Both the position numbers and the translations under genes were made by a program. A model generated the notes under the pieces. That model had not been told where the DNA came from and did no database searches. It saw nothing but the letters and a program-made list of their open reading frames with translations. Positions 45,966-55,294 of a DNA stretch of 64,000 bases are shown piece after piece. Numbering within the stretch: position 1 is the first letter of the stretch; the number at the start of each line of letters is the position of its first letter. Origin of the DNA: Brevibacterium sp. XM4083 (lineage in GTDB: Bacteria; Actinomycetota; Actinomycetes; Actinomycetales; Brevibacteriaceae); contig NZ_VFYR02000004.1 in NCBI RefSeq assembly GCF_006489205.2, positions 456,101-520,100 of the forward strand, written 5' to 3'.

Positions 45966-46634
45966 GTGACTCAGCGTCAGACCATTCCACTGGGCGGGGC
46001 GATCTTCGACTGCGACGGCATCCTCGTCGACTCCGAACGACCCTGGCTCGATCTCATGGCCGCCTATCTCGACCGTCTCGGGGTCAATGATGACCGTGCC
46101 GAATCCTTTCGTGGATTGAGTGGCGCCGAGGCGGCCGAGCAACTGGCCGCCGTTGCCACCGGTGTCGGGACGGCGCCGACCGCAACGGAGATCGACAGTG
46201 CCTACACGGCCGCCCTCGCCGAGGTGTCGGCCCCGATGCCGGGAGCCCGGCAGCTGGTGCGGGCGCTCGCGGGTGTCGTGCCGATCGCGGTGGCGAGCAA
46301 TGGCCGCAGCGCCGATGTCCGCGGCCTCCTCGACCGAGCGGGACTGCTCGACTGCTTTGACGCGATCGTCACCATCGATGACGTCGACGACGGGAAACCG
46401 TCTCCCGACGTCTATCTGCGGGCGGCGCACGATCTCGGGCTCGACCCGCGGGTCGCGGTCGCCTTCGAGGACTCCCCCGTCGGTTCGCAGGCCGCTGCCG
46501 CGGCCGGATGCACCGTCGTGGGCATCAACGCCGACCGCGGCATTCCACTCGTCGCCGACGTGCGTCTGACCGAGATGAGCGACGTGCACGTCGATCCGAC
46601 GACCCGAATGCTCCGCATCTCTGTGGACGGCTGA
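45966..46634 (+). CDS. HAD-superfamily phosphatase (beta-phosphoglucomutase-like)
   Basis: A 222-aa HAD hydrolase. Motif I is FDCDGILVDSE, motif II is VASNGR, motif III is in DGKPSPDVYL and motif IV is AFEDSPVGSQAA. The alpha-helical cap between motifs I and II places it with sugar-phosphate phosphatases and phosphoglucomutases. The substrate cannot be told. Motif I has Asp-x-Asp, so hydrolysis or phosphotransfer is possible. Confidence 0.88.
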   Translation: MTQRQTIPLGGAIFDCDGILVDSERPWLDLMAAYLDRLGVNDDRAESFRGLSGAEAAEQLAAVATGVGTAPTATEIDSAYTAALAEVSAPMPGARQLVRALAGVVPIAVASNGRSADVRGLLDRAGLLDCFDAIVTIDDVDDGKPSPDVYLRAAHDLGLDPRVAVAFEDSPVGSQAAAAAGCTVVGINADRGIPLVADVRLTEMSDVHVDPTTRMLRISVDG

Positions 46635-46692
46635 TGTCCACGCCGGAGTGTAGGCTCGGTCACAGTCAGCGCGTTCAGTGGACTGCCCGAGT

Positions 46693-46711
46693 GTTCACAT
46701 CGCGTTCACAT
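46693..46711 (+). promoter_or_regulatory. Pho-box-like direct repeat upstream of the secreted nuclease
   Basis: GTTCACAT occurs at 46693-46700 and 46704-46711, exactly 11 bp apart, as in actinobacterial PhoP sites built from GTTCACC-type units. A -10 TAGGGT (46742-46747) lies 30 bases further on. Confidence 0.5.
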
Positions 46712-46801
46712 GGTTGCCGTCGGCGTCGACCAGTGGGCCGATAGGGTGCAAGGGATCCGTCCGTCACGTCCGCGTGTGCCCACTGATCCCGAAAGGCCTC
46801 C

Positions 46802-49639
46802 ATGAAAGCCTCGTCCTCCCTCGCCTCCGCCGCCGCTCTCGGCCTCGTCGCCGGCCTCGGACTCGTCCTGCCGACCGCCTCGGCGAGCGCTGCGACCGCA
46901 CCCCACATCAGCGAGATCGGCTACACCCTCGACACCGACTTCATCGAGATCGCCGCCGACCCCGGCACCGACCTCTCGGGGTGGACCGTCGGCTCGGTGA
47001 CCCGCGGCGGCAGCGTCCAAGCGGCGGAGAACGTCACCACGGTCCCGGACGGCACGACCGTCGGCGACTCCGGTGCCCTGGCCGTCGAGGTGCCGATCAC
47101 GAACTCCGTGAACTCCGGATCGGCCGCCGACGGCAGCTACGGGGCCTCGGCGTTCGCGATCGACGACGCGGGCACCCTCATCTCCTTCGACCAGATCGGC
47201 GGCGTCACCGGCGGCAGAGGCGTGACGGGCACGGCGAACACCCACACCCCCGACCCCGTCGTCGACGAGGAGGCGACCCCCACGGGAGCCACGGCCAGCG
47301 GCGGTCAGTCGATCCAGCTCATCGACGGGTCCTGGAGCGCGGCCCCGCCGACCCCGGACGCCCTGCCGGGCGGCGGCGGTGACGGCGGCGACCCGGCTCC
47401 CGAGGACGTCACCCCGATCGCCGAGATCCAGGGCACCGAGGACGACAGCCCGATGCAGGGTGAGACAGTGAGGACCCGCGGGGTCGTCACGGCCGCGTAT
47501 CCGACCGGCGGACTCGGCGGCTACTTCGTCCAGACCGCGGGCTCCGGCGGAGCCGACGACGCCACACCGGGCGCTTCCGACGGCATCTTCGTCTACTCCC
47601 CCGACACCGTGGCCGACGTGAGCATCGGCGACTTCCTCGAACTCACCGGCACCGCCTCGGAGCGCTACGGGCAGACACAGCTGACCGTCTCCGCCTCCGG
47701 GATGACCCGCCTCGACGAACCCGCCGAAGCGGTCAAGGCCGTCGAAGGCGACTTCCCCGACGATGCCGCCGAGCGCGAGGCCCTCGAAGGCATGCTCGTC
47801 CAGCCCTCCGGCGAGCTCACCGTCTCCGACAACTACAACGCGAACACGTACGGCGAGATCGCCCTCGCGACCGGCGACGGCGTCCTGCGCCAGCCCACCG
47901 ACGTCGCCCGACCCGGCAGCGACGAGGCGAAGGCGATCGAGGCCGAGAACCTCGCCCGCGAGGTCATCCTCGACGACGGCGCGAGCGTCAACTACCTCGA
48001 CAGCGACCAGGACGTGCCCCTGCCCTACCTCAGTCAGGACGCACCCGTGCGCGTCGGCGCGGCCGCGACCTTCACCTCACCGGTCGTCCTCGGCTTCGGG
48101 TTCGACAAGTGGCGGTTCCAACCGACGACGCAGCTCACCGGCGACAACGCCGAGGCGGTCCAGCCGACGACGTTCTCCGACACCCGCAGCGCCGCCCCCG
48201 AGGAGGTCGGCGGCCAGGTCACCCTCGCGAGCTTCAACGTCCTCAACTACTTCACGACGACCGGCGACCAGCTCTCCGGGTGCACCTACTACGAGGACCG
48301 CGAGGGCAACCCGATCACCGTCCGCGGCGGCTGCGATGCCCGCGGTGCCGCCAACGCGGAGAGCCTCGAGCGGCAGGAGACGAAGATCGTCGAGGCGATC
48401 AACGACCTCGACGCCTCGGTCGTCTCCCTCATGGAGATCGAGAACTCGGCGCGCTTCGGCAAGGACCGCGATTCCGCCCTGCAGACCCTCGTCACCCGCC
48501 TCAACGAGGCGGCAGGCGCGGAGAAGTGGGCGTTCGTCCCCTCCCCGGCCGACCTTCCCGCTGAAGAGGACGTCATCCGCACCGCACTCATCTATCAGAT
48601 CGCCGAGGTGGCCCCGCAGGGCGAATCGGTCATCCTCGACGATGAGAACGCGTTCTCCAATGCCCGCGAACCCCTGTCCCAGGCGTTCGCGCCGAAGGAC
48701 GACGCCGGCACCGCCGAGACGGAGAAGACGTTCGTCACCGTGTCCAACCACTTCAAGTCGAAGGGCTCGGGCGAAGGCCCGGGCAACGAGGACACCGGCG
48801 ACGGTCAGGGCTTCTCGAACGCCGACCGCGTCAAGCAGGCCAACGCCCTCGTCGACTTCGCCGGCCAGCAGCAGACAGCGGCCGACACCGACGACGTCTA
48901 CCTCCTCGGCGACTTCAACTCGTACACGCAGGAGGACCCCATGCAGGTCTTCTACGACGCCGGGTACAAGGACGTCGCCGCGGAGATGACCGACGGGTCG
49001 ACGTACGTTTTCCAGGGCCGCACCGGCAGCCTCGACCACGTGCTCGCCCTCGATGCGGGCGACACCGAGACGGCGTTCGACAACGTCACCGGAGCCGACA
49101 TCTGGGACATCAACTCCGTCGAGCCGATCGCCTCGGAGTACAGCCGGTACAACTACAACGTCACCGACCTCTACTCCCCCGACCGCTACCGCGCCTCCGA
49201 CCACGACCCCGTCCTCGTCGGGATCTTCGACCCCGAGAGCGGCACCGGCGGAGAGGACGCGGAAGCATCGGCTGATGCAGACGCGGGTGCGGGTGCGGCA
49301 GCAGCGGCCGACGGCGGCGCGGATTCCGACAGCGGCGCAGACAGCGGGAGCAAGGGCGCCGACGGCGGGAACGCAGGCGCCGACGACGGCCAGGATGACG
49401 CCGACGGAAGCCAGGACGACGGCGACGAGAACGGCTCCGGGTCGCAGAACGACGCCGATGAGAACGGCGGCTCGCAGGGCGACGAGAACGCGCAGAACAC
49501 CGCGGGACCCGGCGGGAACCTGCCGCGCACCGGCTCCGAGCTCGCTCTGCCCGTCTCGATCGCCGCGGGCCTCGTCCTCGTCGGGGCCGCCTCGGTGATC
49601 ATCACCCGACGCCGCCGCGAGGGCAGCGCCAAGCACTGA
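46802..49639 (+). CDS. ExeM/NucH-type extracellular nuclease with LPRTG anchor
   Basis: A 945-aa surface enzyme. A signal peptide ends near residue 31 (SASAATA). A lamin-tail-like domain follows (about 33-180), then an OB-fold-type region (about 205-320), then the EEP nuclease (about 475-815). EEP motifs are TLASFNVLNYF, VVSLMEIEN, VSNHFKSKG, LLGDFNSYTQ, SLDHVLA and ASDHDPVLVGIFD. An Asp/Gly/Ser-rich spacer leads to LPRTG at about 907, a helix and a basic tail. ExeM-like proteins degrade extracellular DNA for phosphate. A Pho-box-like repeat upstream fits that role. Confidence 0.9.
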   Translation: MKASSSLASAAALGLVAGLGLVLPTASASAATAPHISEIGYTLDTDFIEIAADPGTDLSGWTVGSVTRGGSVQAAENVTTVPDGTTVGDSGALAVEVPITNSVNSGSAADGSYGASAFAIDDAGTLISFDQIGGVTGGRGVTGTANTHTPDPVVDEEATPTGATASGGQSIQLIDGSWSAAPPTPDALPGGGGDGGDPAPEDVTPIAEIQGTEDDSPMQGETVRTRGVVTAAYPTGGLGGYFVQTAGSGGADDATPGASDGIFVYSPDTVADVSIGDFLELTGTASERYGQTQLTVSASGMTRLDEPAEAVKAVEGDFPDDAAEREALEGMLVQPSGELTVSDNYNANTYGEIALATGDGVLRQPTDVARPGSDEAKAIEAENLAREVILDDGASVNYLDSDQDVPLPYLSQDAPVRVGAAATFTSPVVLGFGFDKWRFQPTTQLTGDNAEAVQPTTFSDTRSAAPEEVGGQVTLASFNVLNYFTTTGDQLSGCTYYEDREGNPITVRGGCDARGAANAESLERQETKIVEAINDLDASVVSLMEIENSARFGKDRDSALQTLVTRLNEAAGAEKWAFVPSPADLPAEEDVIRTALIYQIAEVAPQGESVILDDENAFSNAREPLSQAFAPKDDAGTAETEKTFVTVSNHFKSKGSGEGPGNEDTGDGQGFSNADRVKQANALVDFAGQQQTAADTDDVYLLGDFNSYTQEDPMQVFYDAGYKDVAAEMTDGSTYVFQGRTGSLDHVLALDAGDTETAFDNVTGADIWDINSVEPIASEYSRYNYNVTDLYSPDRYRASDHDPVLVGIFDPESGTGGEDAEASADADAGAGAAAAADGGADSDSGADSGSKGADGGNAGADDGQDDADGSQDDGDENGSGSQNDADENGGSQGDENAQNTAGPGGNLPRTGSELALPVSIAAGLVLVGAASVIITRRRREGSAKH

Positions 49640-49654
49640 GGAACGGCCGTCGCC

Positions 49655-50803
49655 TCAGTCGGCGACGGCCACGGCGCCGCGCATGAGCACGCGTGCGGTG
49701 CGATAGAGCGAGGTGGCGGTGACCTCCCCGGTGGTTCCGTCGCGCACCGCCGAGGCGGTGACGACCCCGGACGGAGTGCCGAGGCGCACCTCCGGCCCGG
49801 AGCGCGGGTGCGCGCTGCGGGTGAGAATCCGGTGGGGAATCGTGTCGGGGACGAGGGCGGCCGCGGCCAGGCACATCGCCGCAGTGCCCGGCACCGCCCT
49901 GTGGGCCTGCCCCATGGAGACGACGCGGACGGGAAGGTCGGCGTCGGCGGCGAGAAGCCGCGTGCCGTCGAGGAGACGCGTGTCGGCCTGCGCAGTGACG
50001 ACGGCGACCTTGGGCACGACCTGCGGTGCGGTCTCCGGGGTCTCACACAGTCCCATCCGCACCGCGGCGGCCCGGCGCAGCTCCTCGATGAGCCCCATCG
50101 CACGTGAGTCGGCGTCGATCTGCGCGGGCAGCTCGGTGCCGTTGAGTCCCACCGCCGTGCAGGGAACGATGACGAGCGGCAGCGTCGCATCGATGAGCGT
50201 GGCGTCGATGAGGAACCCGCCAGCGACCAGGGAATCCGAGGTGTTGCCCGTCGGCAGGAGCGCACCCGTGCGGCTGCCGGCCGGGTCAGGATAGATGAGT
50301 TCGATGGGGGCGGCCTTCCCGCTCACGCCGGTGAGGACGAAGTCCCCGTCGACAGCGGCCTGACCGTCCTCGACGGTGAGGCCGACATCGACGAGCTTGC
50401 CCGTGTTGACGTTGAACAGGCGGAAGACATGCCACCCGTCACCGGCGCTGATGAGCCCGGCCAGCAGGGCGAACGGCACGACCCCGGAGGAGAGATTGCC
50501 GCAGTTGCCTGCGTAGTCGACGGCCGCCTCGGCGATCTCCACCTGCCCGAACGTGTAGTCGAGGTCGACGCCGTCACGGTCGGAGGCGGAGACGACCATG
50601 ACCTTCGACAGAGAGGAGATTCCCCCGCCCATCCCGTCGAGCTGCCGACCGAAGGCATCGGGCGAGCCCATCGCCGAGGTGAAGATCCGGTCCCAGGCCG
50701 TCCGCTCGCCGCCGTCGCCGACCGGTGGCAGATCCGCGGCGCGGAAGAAGAGGCCCTTGCTCGTGCCTCCGCGGACGAAGGCGGCGTCGATCCAGCGTGT
50801 CAT
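49655..50803 (-). CDS. PrpF/GalD-family isomerase
   Basis: A 382-aa member of the PrpF (DUF453) family, a diaminopimelate-epimerase-like fold. Blocks are FVRGGTSKGLFF at the N-terminus, DGMGGGISSLSKV, YAGNCGNLSSGV and PTGNTSD. Known members are 2-methylaconitate isomerase and 4-oxalomesaconate tautomerase; the substrate here is unclear. It is the last gene of a benzoylformate operon and overlaps the transporter by four bases, so a role on an aromatic-pathway intermediate is likely but not identified. Confidence 0.87.
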   Translation of the reverse strand: MTRWIDAAFVRGGTSKGLFFRAADLPPVGDGGERTAWDRIFTSAMGSPDAFGRQLDGMGGGISSLSKVMVVSASDRDGVDLDYTFGQVEIAEAAVDYAGNCGNLSSGVVPFALLAGLISAGDGWHVFRLFNVNTGKLVDVGLTVEDGQAAVDGDFVLTGVSGKAAPIELIYPDPAGSRTGALLPTGNTSDSLVAGGFLIDATLIDATLPLVIVPCTAVGLNGTELPAQIDADSRAMGLIEELRRAAAVRMGLCETPETAPQVVPKVAVVTAQADTRLLDGTRLLAADADLPVRVVSMGQAHRAVPGTAAMCLAAAALVPDTIPHRILTRSAHPRSGPEVRLGTPSGVVTASAVRDGTTGEVTATSLYRTARVLMRGAVAVAD

Positions 50804-52053
50804 GCCCTCAGAGTAGCGTTCCTCGCACCGACCGCCGACGGCACGATCGCCATCGCGAGGAAGCCGAGGACCGCGACGAACGCGAAGAGGTAGAAGCCCC
50901 AGGGGTAGGCGATGCCGGCGGCGACGAGAGTGCCGGTGATGAACGGTCCGACGATCGCGCCGATCCGGCCGACCGCCGAGGCCATGCCGAGTGCCGTGCC
51001 GCGCGCGGTCGCCGGGTAGATCGCGGAGACGAACGCGTAGATGAGGACCTGGGCGGAGAAGACGAAGACGCCGGTGATGAAGACGGCGAGGTTGAGCAGC
51101 ACCTGGCTCGACATCGGGATGCTGAGGATCGCGAGGAAGACCGCGGCGAGGACGAACCACAGGAGCACGACCGGTTTCGTCCCGTGCCGGTCGGCGAGCC
51201 ACCCGGCGACGACGAGGCCGACGACGGCGCCGAGGTTGAGGACGAAGAGCATGACGAGGGAGTCGGAGACCTCGTATCCCGCATCGGCCATGAGCTGCGG
51301 CAGCCACGTGTTGAGGCCGTAGACGAGGAGGAGTCCCATGAAGCTCGCGGCCCACACGCCGATCGTCACGAGCGCGAACCGGCCGGTGAAGAGACCGCGC
51401 ATTCCCGTCTTCGGCGCCGCCGCAGCCTCCGTGCTCTGCCGTGATCGGGCGGCGAGGAACGCCGTCGATTCCGGCAGCTTCCACCACAGCAGCGGCACCA
51501 TGAGCAGCCCCGCGACGCCACCGGCGATGAAGAGCAGATGCCAGTTGTGCGAGTAGAAGACCGCGAGCAGCGAGATCGCCACGGCGCCGGCGTGGTAGCC
51601 GGTCATCGTCAGCGTCGTCGCCTTGCCGGTCTTGCCCGAGCGGTTGTGCTCGCTGATGTAGGCGAGACAGCTGGGCATGACCGCGCCGAGCGCGAGACCG
51701 GCGATGAACCGGAACACCGTGAACAACGCGACGTTCGGAGCGAAGGCGACGAGCAGGGTGAAGACGGAGAAGATGATCACGCACGCGATGATCGTCGACC
51801 GCCTGCCCACCCGGTCGACGATCGGCCCGACGACCGCGGCGCCGAGGCCGACGCCGACGAGGCTCATCGTCGCCACGAGCGTCGCCGCCTCGGGGGTGAA
51901 GCCGAGGGCCCCGGTGGCGAGCAGCTGCGGGATGACCGCCCCGAGGACGACGAGGTCGAAGCCCTCGAGGGCGACGGCGAGCCAGCAGAGGACAGCCGGC
52001 CAGCGGGTGTCGGCGGGGGTGGGGCGGGATGGTGCGGCAGGCGATGCGGACAA
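50800..52053 (-). CDS. MFS aromatic acid:H+ symporter
   Basis: A 417-aa, 12-helix transporter of the AAHS family (PcaK/BenK/MhpT type). The first helix carries ALEGFDLVVLGAVIPQL, and the first cytoplasmic loop has VGPIVDRVGRR. In the second half the matching loop is VAGWLADRHGTKP. No ATG fits between the dehydrogenase stop and the first helix. TTG at 52053 with GGAG six bases before it is the best start; the longer ATG frame would overlap the neighbour by 140 bases. It probably imports mandelate, benzoylformate or benzoate. Confidence 0.88.
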   Translation of the reverse strand: MSASPAAPSRPTPADTRWPAVLCWLAVALEGFDLVVLGAVIPQLLATGALGFTPEAATLVATMSLVGVGLGAAVVGPIVDRVGRRSTIIACVIIFSVFTLLVAFAPNVALFTVFRFIAGLALGAVMPSCLAYISEHNRSGKTGKATTLTMTGYHAGAVAISLLAVFYSHNWHLLFIAGGVAGLLMVPLLWWKLPESTAFLAARSRQSTEAAAAPKTGMRGLFTGRFALVTIGVWAASFMGLLLVYGLNTWLPQLMADAGYEVSDSLVMLFVLNLGAVVGLVVAGWLADRHGTKPVVLLWFVLAAVFLAILSIPMSSQVLLNLAVFITGVFVFSAQVLIYAFVSAIYPATARGTALGMASAVGRIGAIVGPFITGTLVAAGIAYPWGFYLFAFVAVLGFLAMAIVPSAVGARNATLRA

Positions 52054-52084
52054 CGCTGTCTCCGGTCTGTGAAAGTGTTGGTGG

Positions 52085-53548
52085 TCAGAAGGGGTACGGG
52101 GCGATCTGGGAGCGCATCGTGATCCACTGGACCTCGGTGAAGGATTCGATGTTGGCTTCGGCACCGCCGATGCGGGAGCCGTTGCCCGAGTCCTTCGTGC
52201 CGCCGAAGGGGACGTCCCCTTCATCGGCGATGGTCTGCTCGTTGATGTGGATCTTGCCCGAGTCGATGTGATCGGCGAGGTCGATCGCGGTGCCGAGGTC
52301 GCCGAGGATGCTCACCGACAGCCCGTATTCGCTGTCGTTGACGATGTCCGCGGCCTCCTCGAGCGTGGAGAACCGTCCCACGGGGGCGACGGGGCCGAAG
52401 ATCTCCTGCGTCCAGGCGGGGTTCGTCGGCGAGAGGTCGGCGAGCACCGTCGCCGGGACGAACGGACCCTCGCCGACGCCGCCGGTGACGAGGCGGGCAC
52501 CGTCGGCCTGAGCCTTCTCGATGATGTCGCGCACGTGCGTCTGCTGCTTCTCGTCGATGATCGGTCCCAGGGCGACCTCCTCGGTGCTCGGGTCGCCGAC
52601 GGGCAGCTTCGCGGCGTGGTCGGTCAGAGCCGCGACGTAGTCGTCGTAGATGCTGTCGTGGACGAGGTGCCGACCCGTGGTCATGCAGATCTGACCCTGG
52701 TGGAACCAGGATCCGAAGGCGCCCGCCGAGGCGGCGGCTGCGAGATCGGCGCCGGGGAGGACGATGAGGGCGTTGTTGCCGCCGAGCTCGAGGTGGCAGC
52801 GCTTGAGGAGGCGACCGGCGTTCTCGCCGACGATCCGTCCCGCCGCGGTCGACCCGGTGAACGAGATGACCGAGACCTCGGGGGCCGCGACGAGGGCTTC
52901 GCCGACGTCACCGCCGCCGGGAAGGACCTGGAGGACGCCTTCGGGCAGCCCCGCCTCGGCGAAGATCTTCGCCAGGGTGACGCCTCCGGACACCGCGGTG
53001 CGCGGATCCGGCTTGAGGATCACGGCGTTGCCGAGGGCGAGCGCGGGAGCGACGGAGCGGATGGAGAGGATGAGCGGGAAGTTGAACGGGGCGATGACGG
53101 TGACCACGCCCGCGGGCACGCGGCGGGAGAACGACCAGTGGGGTTCGTCCGAGGGCAGGACCTGCCCCTTCGGGTGGGTCGGCAGCGCTGCGGAGTCGTA
53201 GCAGGAGGCTGCCGCATAGTCGGTCTCGAAGGTGGCCTTCGCGGCGATCGCACCCGATTCGCGCATGATCCACGTGTTGATCTCCGCGGCGTGCTGGGCC
53301 CACAGGTCACCGGCGCGGCGCATCACCGCCGCCCGTTCCGTCGGTTTGGTCTTCGCCCAGTCGCGCTGCGCTGCGGCCGCCCGTCGTGCCGCGTCGAGGG
53401 CATCGTCGGACGAGGCCATGCCGATCTGGGCGAGGGTCTCACCGGTGGCGGGTTCGACGACGGGGGTCGGGTCGGCTGACCCGTCCACCCAGTCGCCGGT
53501 GAAGATCCGGCCGTGCCAGTCGGTGCCGAGGAAGGTCTCAGTGCTCAT
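52085..53548 (-). CDS. Aldehyde dehydrogenase, probably benzaldehyde dehydrogenase
   Basis: A 487-aa NAD(P)-dependent aldehyde dehydrogenase. Cofactor and catalytic motifs are APFNFPLILSIRSVAPAL, SFTGSTAAGR, LELGGNNALIVL (general base Glu) and HQGQICMTTGRH (catalytic Cys). The QGQICM form is frequent in benzaldehyde and vanillin dehydrogenases. Lying 32 bases after benzoylformate decarboxylase, it should oxidise the benzaldehyde that enzyme releases. ATG at 53548 is used; the frame is open further upstream inside mdlC. Confidence 0.9.
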   Translation of the reverse strand: MSTETFLGTDWHGRIFTGDWVDGSADPTPVVEPATGETLAQIGMASSDDALDAARRAAAAQRDWAKTKPTERAAVMRRAGDLWAQHAAEINTWIMRESGAIAAKATFETDYAAASCYDSAALPTHPKGQVLPSDEPHWSFSRRVPAGVVTVIAPFNFPLILSIRSVAPALALGNAVILKPDPRTAVSGGVTLAKIFAEAGLPEGVLQVLPGGGDVGEALVAAPEVSVISFTGSTAAGRIVGENAGRLLKRCHLELGGNNALIVLPGADLAAAASAGAFGSWFHQGQICMTTGRHLVHDSIYDDYVAALTDHAAKLPVGDPSTEEVALGPIIDEKQQTHVRDIIEKAQADGARLVTGGVGEGPFVPATVLADLSPTNPAWTQEIFGPVAPVGRFSTLEEAADIVNDSEYGLSVSILGDLGTAIDLADHIDSGKIHINEQTIADEGDVPFGGTKDSGNGSRIGGAEANIESFTEVQWITMRSQIAPYPF

Positions 53549-53580
53549 TGCGGTGTCTCCTTGGGGTTGAGGTGGGGGTG

Positions 53581-55161
53581 TCAAGGGGTGGTCTTCTCGG
53601 TGTCGATCTCGATGAGGGTGGGTCGACCGGCGCCGTGGGCGTCGGTGAGGAGTTCGGCGAGATGGACGGTGGAGTCGGCGTGGACAGCGGTCATGCCGTA
53701 GCCCCGGGCGATCGAGACGAAGTCGACATCGCCGAGGTCGAGCCCGGGCACCGTGCCCGCGTCGAGCATGTCCGCGAACCACACGAGCGCCCCGTACGTG
53801 GAGTTGCGGAGGACGACGATGGTCACGGGGATGCCCTCCTCGACGGCGGTGCGCAGCGCGGCGATCGAGTAGTGGGCGGACCCGTCGCCGATGATCGCGA
53901 CGACGGGTCGGTGAGCGTCGGCGAGCGCGACGCCCATCGAGGCGGGCAGACCCCACCCGAGGCCGCCGGAGGCGGGGAAGAAGTACGATCCGGACTCGCG
54001 GAGATCCATCTGGGCCCAGAAGGCGGAGTTCGTCGATGTCGATTCGACGACGTAGCGGGTGTCGACCGGCATCGTCTCCCGCAGGGTCGCGAAGACCTCC
54101 TCGGGGTGGAGGGTGCCCGGTGTCGCCGAGGCGGTCGCGGGCTCGATCTCAGGCTCCCACGTCTGCGGGGTGCGAGGGGCGGGGGCAGCGTCGGCGAGTG
54201 CGACGAGGGCGGCGACGGGATCGGTGACGAGCGCATCGCCGAAGGGGGCGCGCTCGGCGGCGTCCGGGTCGTCGCCGATTTGGACGAGATGCGTCGTCTC
54301 CGGCAGGTACTCTCCGGGCTGCCACTGGTGGTAGCGGAAGACGGGGGCGCCGATGACGAGGGCGAGGTCGTGGGCGCCGAGGATCTCCCCGATCGGGCCG
54401 ATCGCCGCCGGCAGCACCCCGCGGAAGAGCGGATGCTGGTTGGGGAAGGGCAGGCGCGGCAGGGACGGGGCGGCCCACACGGGCAGGTCGTGCGCCTCGG
54501 CGAGGGCGATCGCGGCCGTCCACGCCTCTGGGGTGTCGACGTCCGGGCCGAGGACGAGGACCGCGGACTCGGCTGCGCCCAGCCGGTCGTGGAGGTCGGC
54601 GATGACGGTCGGGTCGGGGGCCGAACCGGGGCTCACGGTGCGGGAGAGCTGGCCGACGACGGAGGCGTCCACCTCGGCGTCCCAGTCGTCGTAGGGCACG
54701 GAGAGGTAGACGGGACCGCGCTGGGAGGCGAGCACGGATTCGGAGAACGCGCGGGGCACATCGGCGGCTGCGAGCGGTTCGAGGGAGCGGTGGACGAGGG
54801 GTTTCGCGAGCATCGTGGCATCGACATTGGCGAGCATGACCTCGGGACCGACCATGCTGCGCACCTGCTGACCTGCGGTGACGACGAGCTTGGAGCGGGA
54901 GATCGCAGCGTTCGTCAGGGCGCCGAGTCCGTTGCCCGACCCCGAGGCGGCGTGGAGGTTGACGAGCGTCGGACGGTCGGTGACCTGGGAGTAGCCGTCG
55001 GCCATGGCGACGACGGCGGCCTCCTGGAGCCCGAGGATGTAGCGGGCGTTGAGGTCTTTGAGGAACGGCAGCTCGTTCGATCCGGGGTTGCCGAAGAGGA
55101 CGGTCATTCCGTGGAATGCCATGAGGTCGTGGACTGCCTGCCGGACCGTGATTGCTGCCAT
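53581..55161 (-). CDS. mdlC: Benzoylformate decarboxylase
   Basis: A 526-aa thiamine-diphosphate enzyme that decarboxylates benzoylformate to benzaldehyde. It aligns throughout with Pseudomonas putida MdlC. Active-site residues are visible: Ser28 in FGNPGSNELPFLKDL, Glu47 in LQEA, His70 in NLHAASG and His278 in FRYHQW. The ThDP motif is GDGSAHYS with Asn-Ser further on. It is the first gene of the operon and faces an IclR regulator. Mandelate racemase and dehydrogenase are not in the window. Confidence 0.95.
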   Translation of the reverse strand: MAAITVRQAVHDLMAFHGMTVLFGNPGSNELPFLKDLNARYILGLQEAAVVAMADGYSQVTDRPTLVNLHAASGSGNGLGALTNAAISRSKLVVTAGQQVRSMVGPEVMLANVDATMLAKPLVHRSLEPLAAADVPRAFSESVLASQRGPVYLSVPYDDWDAEVDASVVGQLSRTVSPGSAPDPTVIADLHDRLGAAESAVLVLGPDVDTPEAWTAAIALAEAHDLPVWAAPSLPRLPFPNQHPLFRGVLPAAIGPIGEILGAHDLALVIGAPVFRYHQWQPGEYLPETTHLVQIGDDPDAAERAPFGDALVTDPVAALVALADAAPAPRTPQTWEPEIEPATASATPGTLHPEEVFATLRETMPVDTRYVVESTSTNSAFWAQMDLRESGSYFFPASGGLGWGLPASMGVALADAHRPVVAIIGDGSAHYSIAALRTAVEEGIPVTIVVLRNSTYGALVWFADMLDAGTVPGLDLGDVDFVSIARGYGMTAVHADSTVHLAELLTDAHGAGRPTLIEIDTEKTTP

Positions 55162-55282
55162 GGACGATGCTCTCCTTCGAGACGGACGGTGGGGACGCCC
55201 CGCCGATATTCGTCACGCTAGTGAGCAGCGACACGCCTGGCTACGGTTATTCCATTCATTGGGACGCACAGGTTCGCGCCGC

Positions 55283-55294
55283 TACGATGCTGGT
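55283..55294 (+). promoter_or_regulatory. -10 element for a leaderless IclR-regulator mRNA
   Basis: TACGAT (55283-55288) is followed by six bases and ATG at 55295, without a Shine-Dalgarno. Confidence 0.5.

Noticed and set aside
42415-45990. A 1191-aa minus-strand frame covering putA
   Set aside because: It is a low-complexity Arg/Gly/Glu/Val-rich shadow opposite a fully recognisable PutA.
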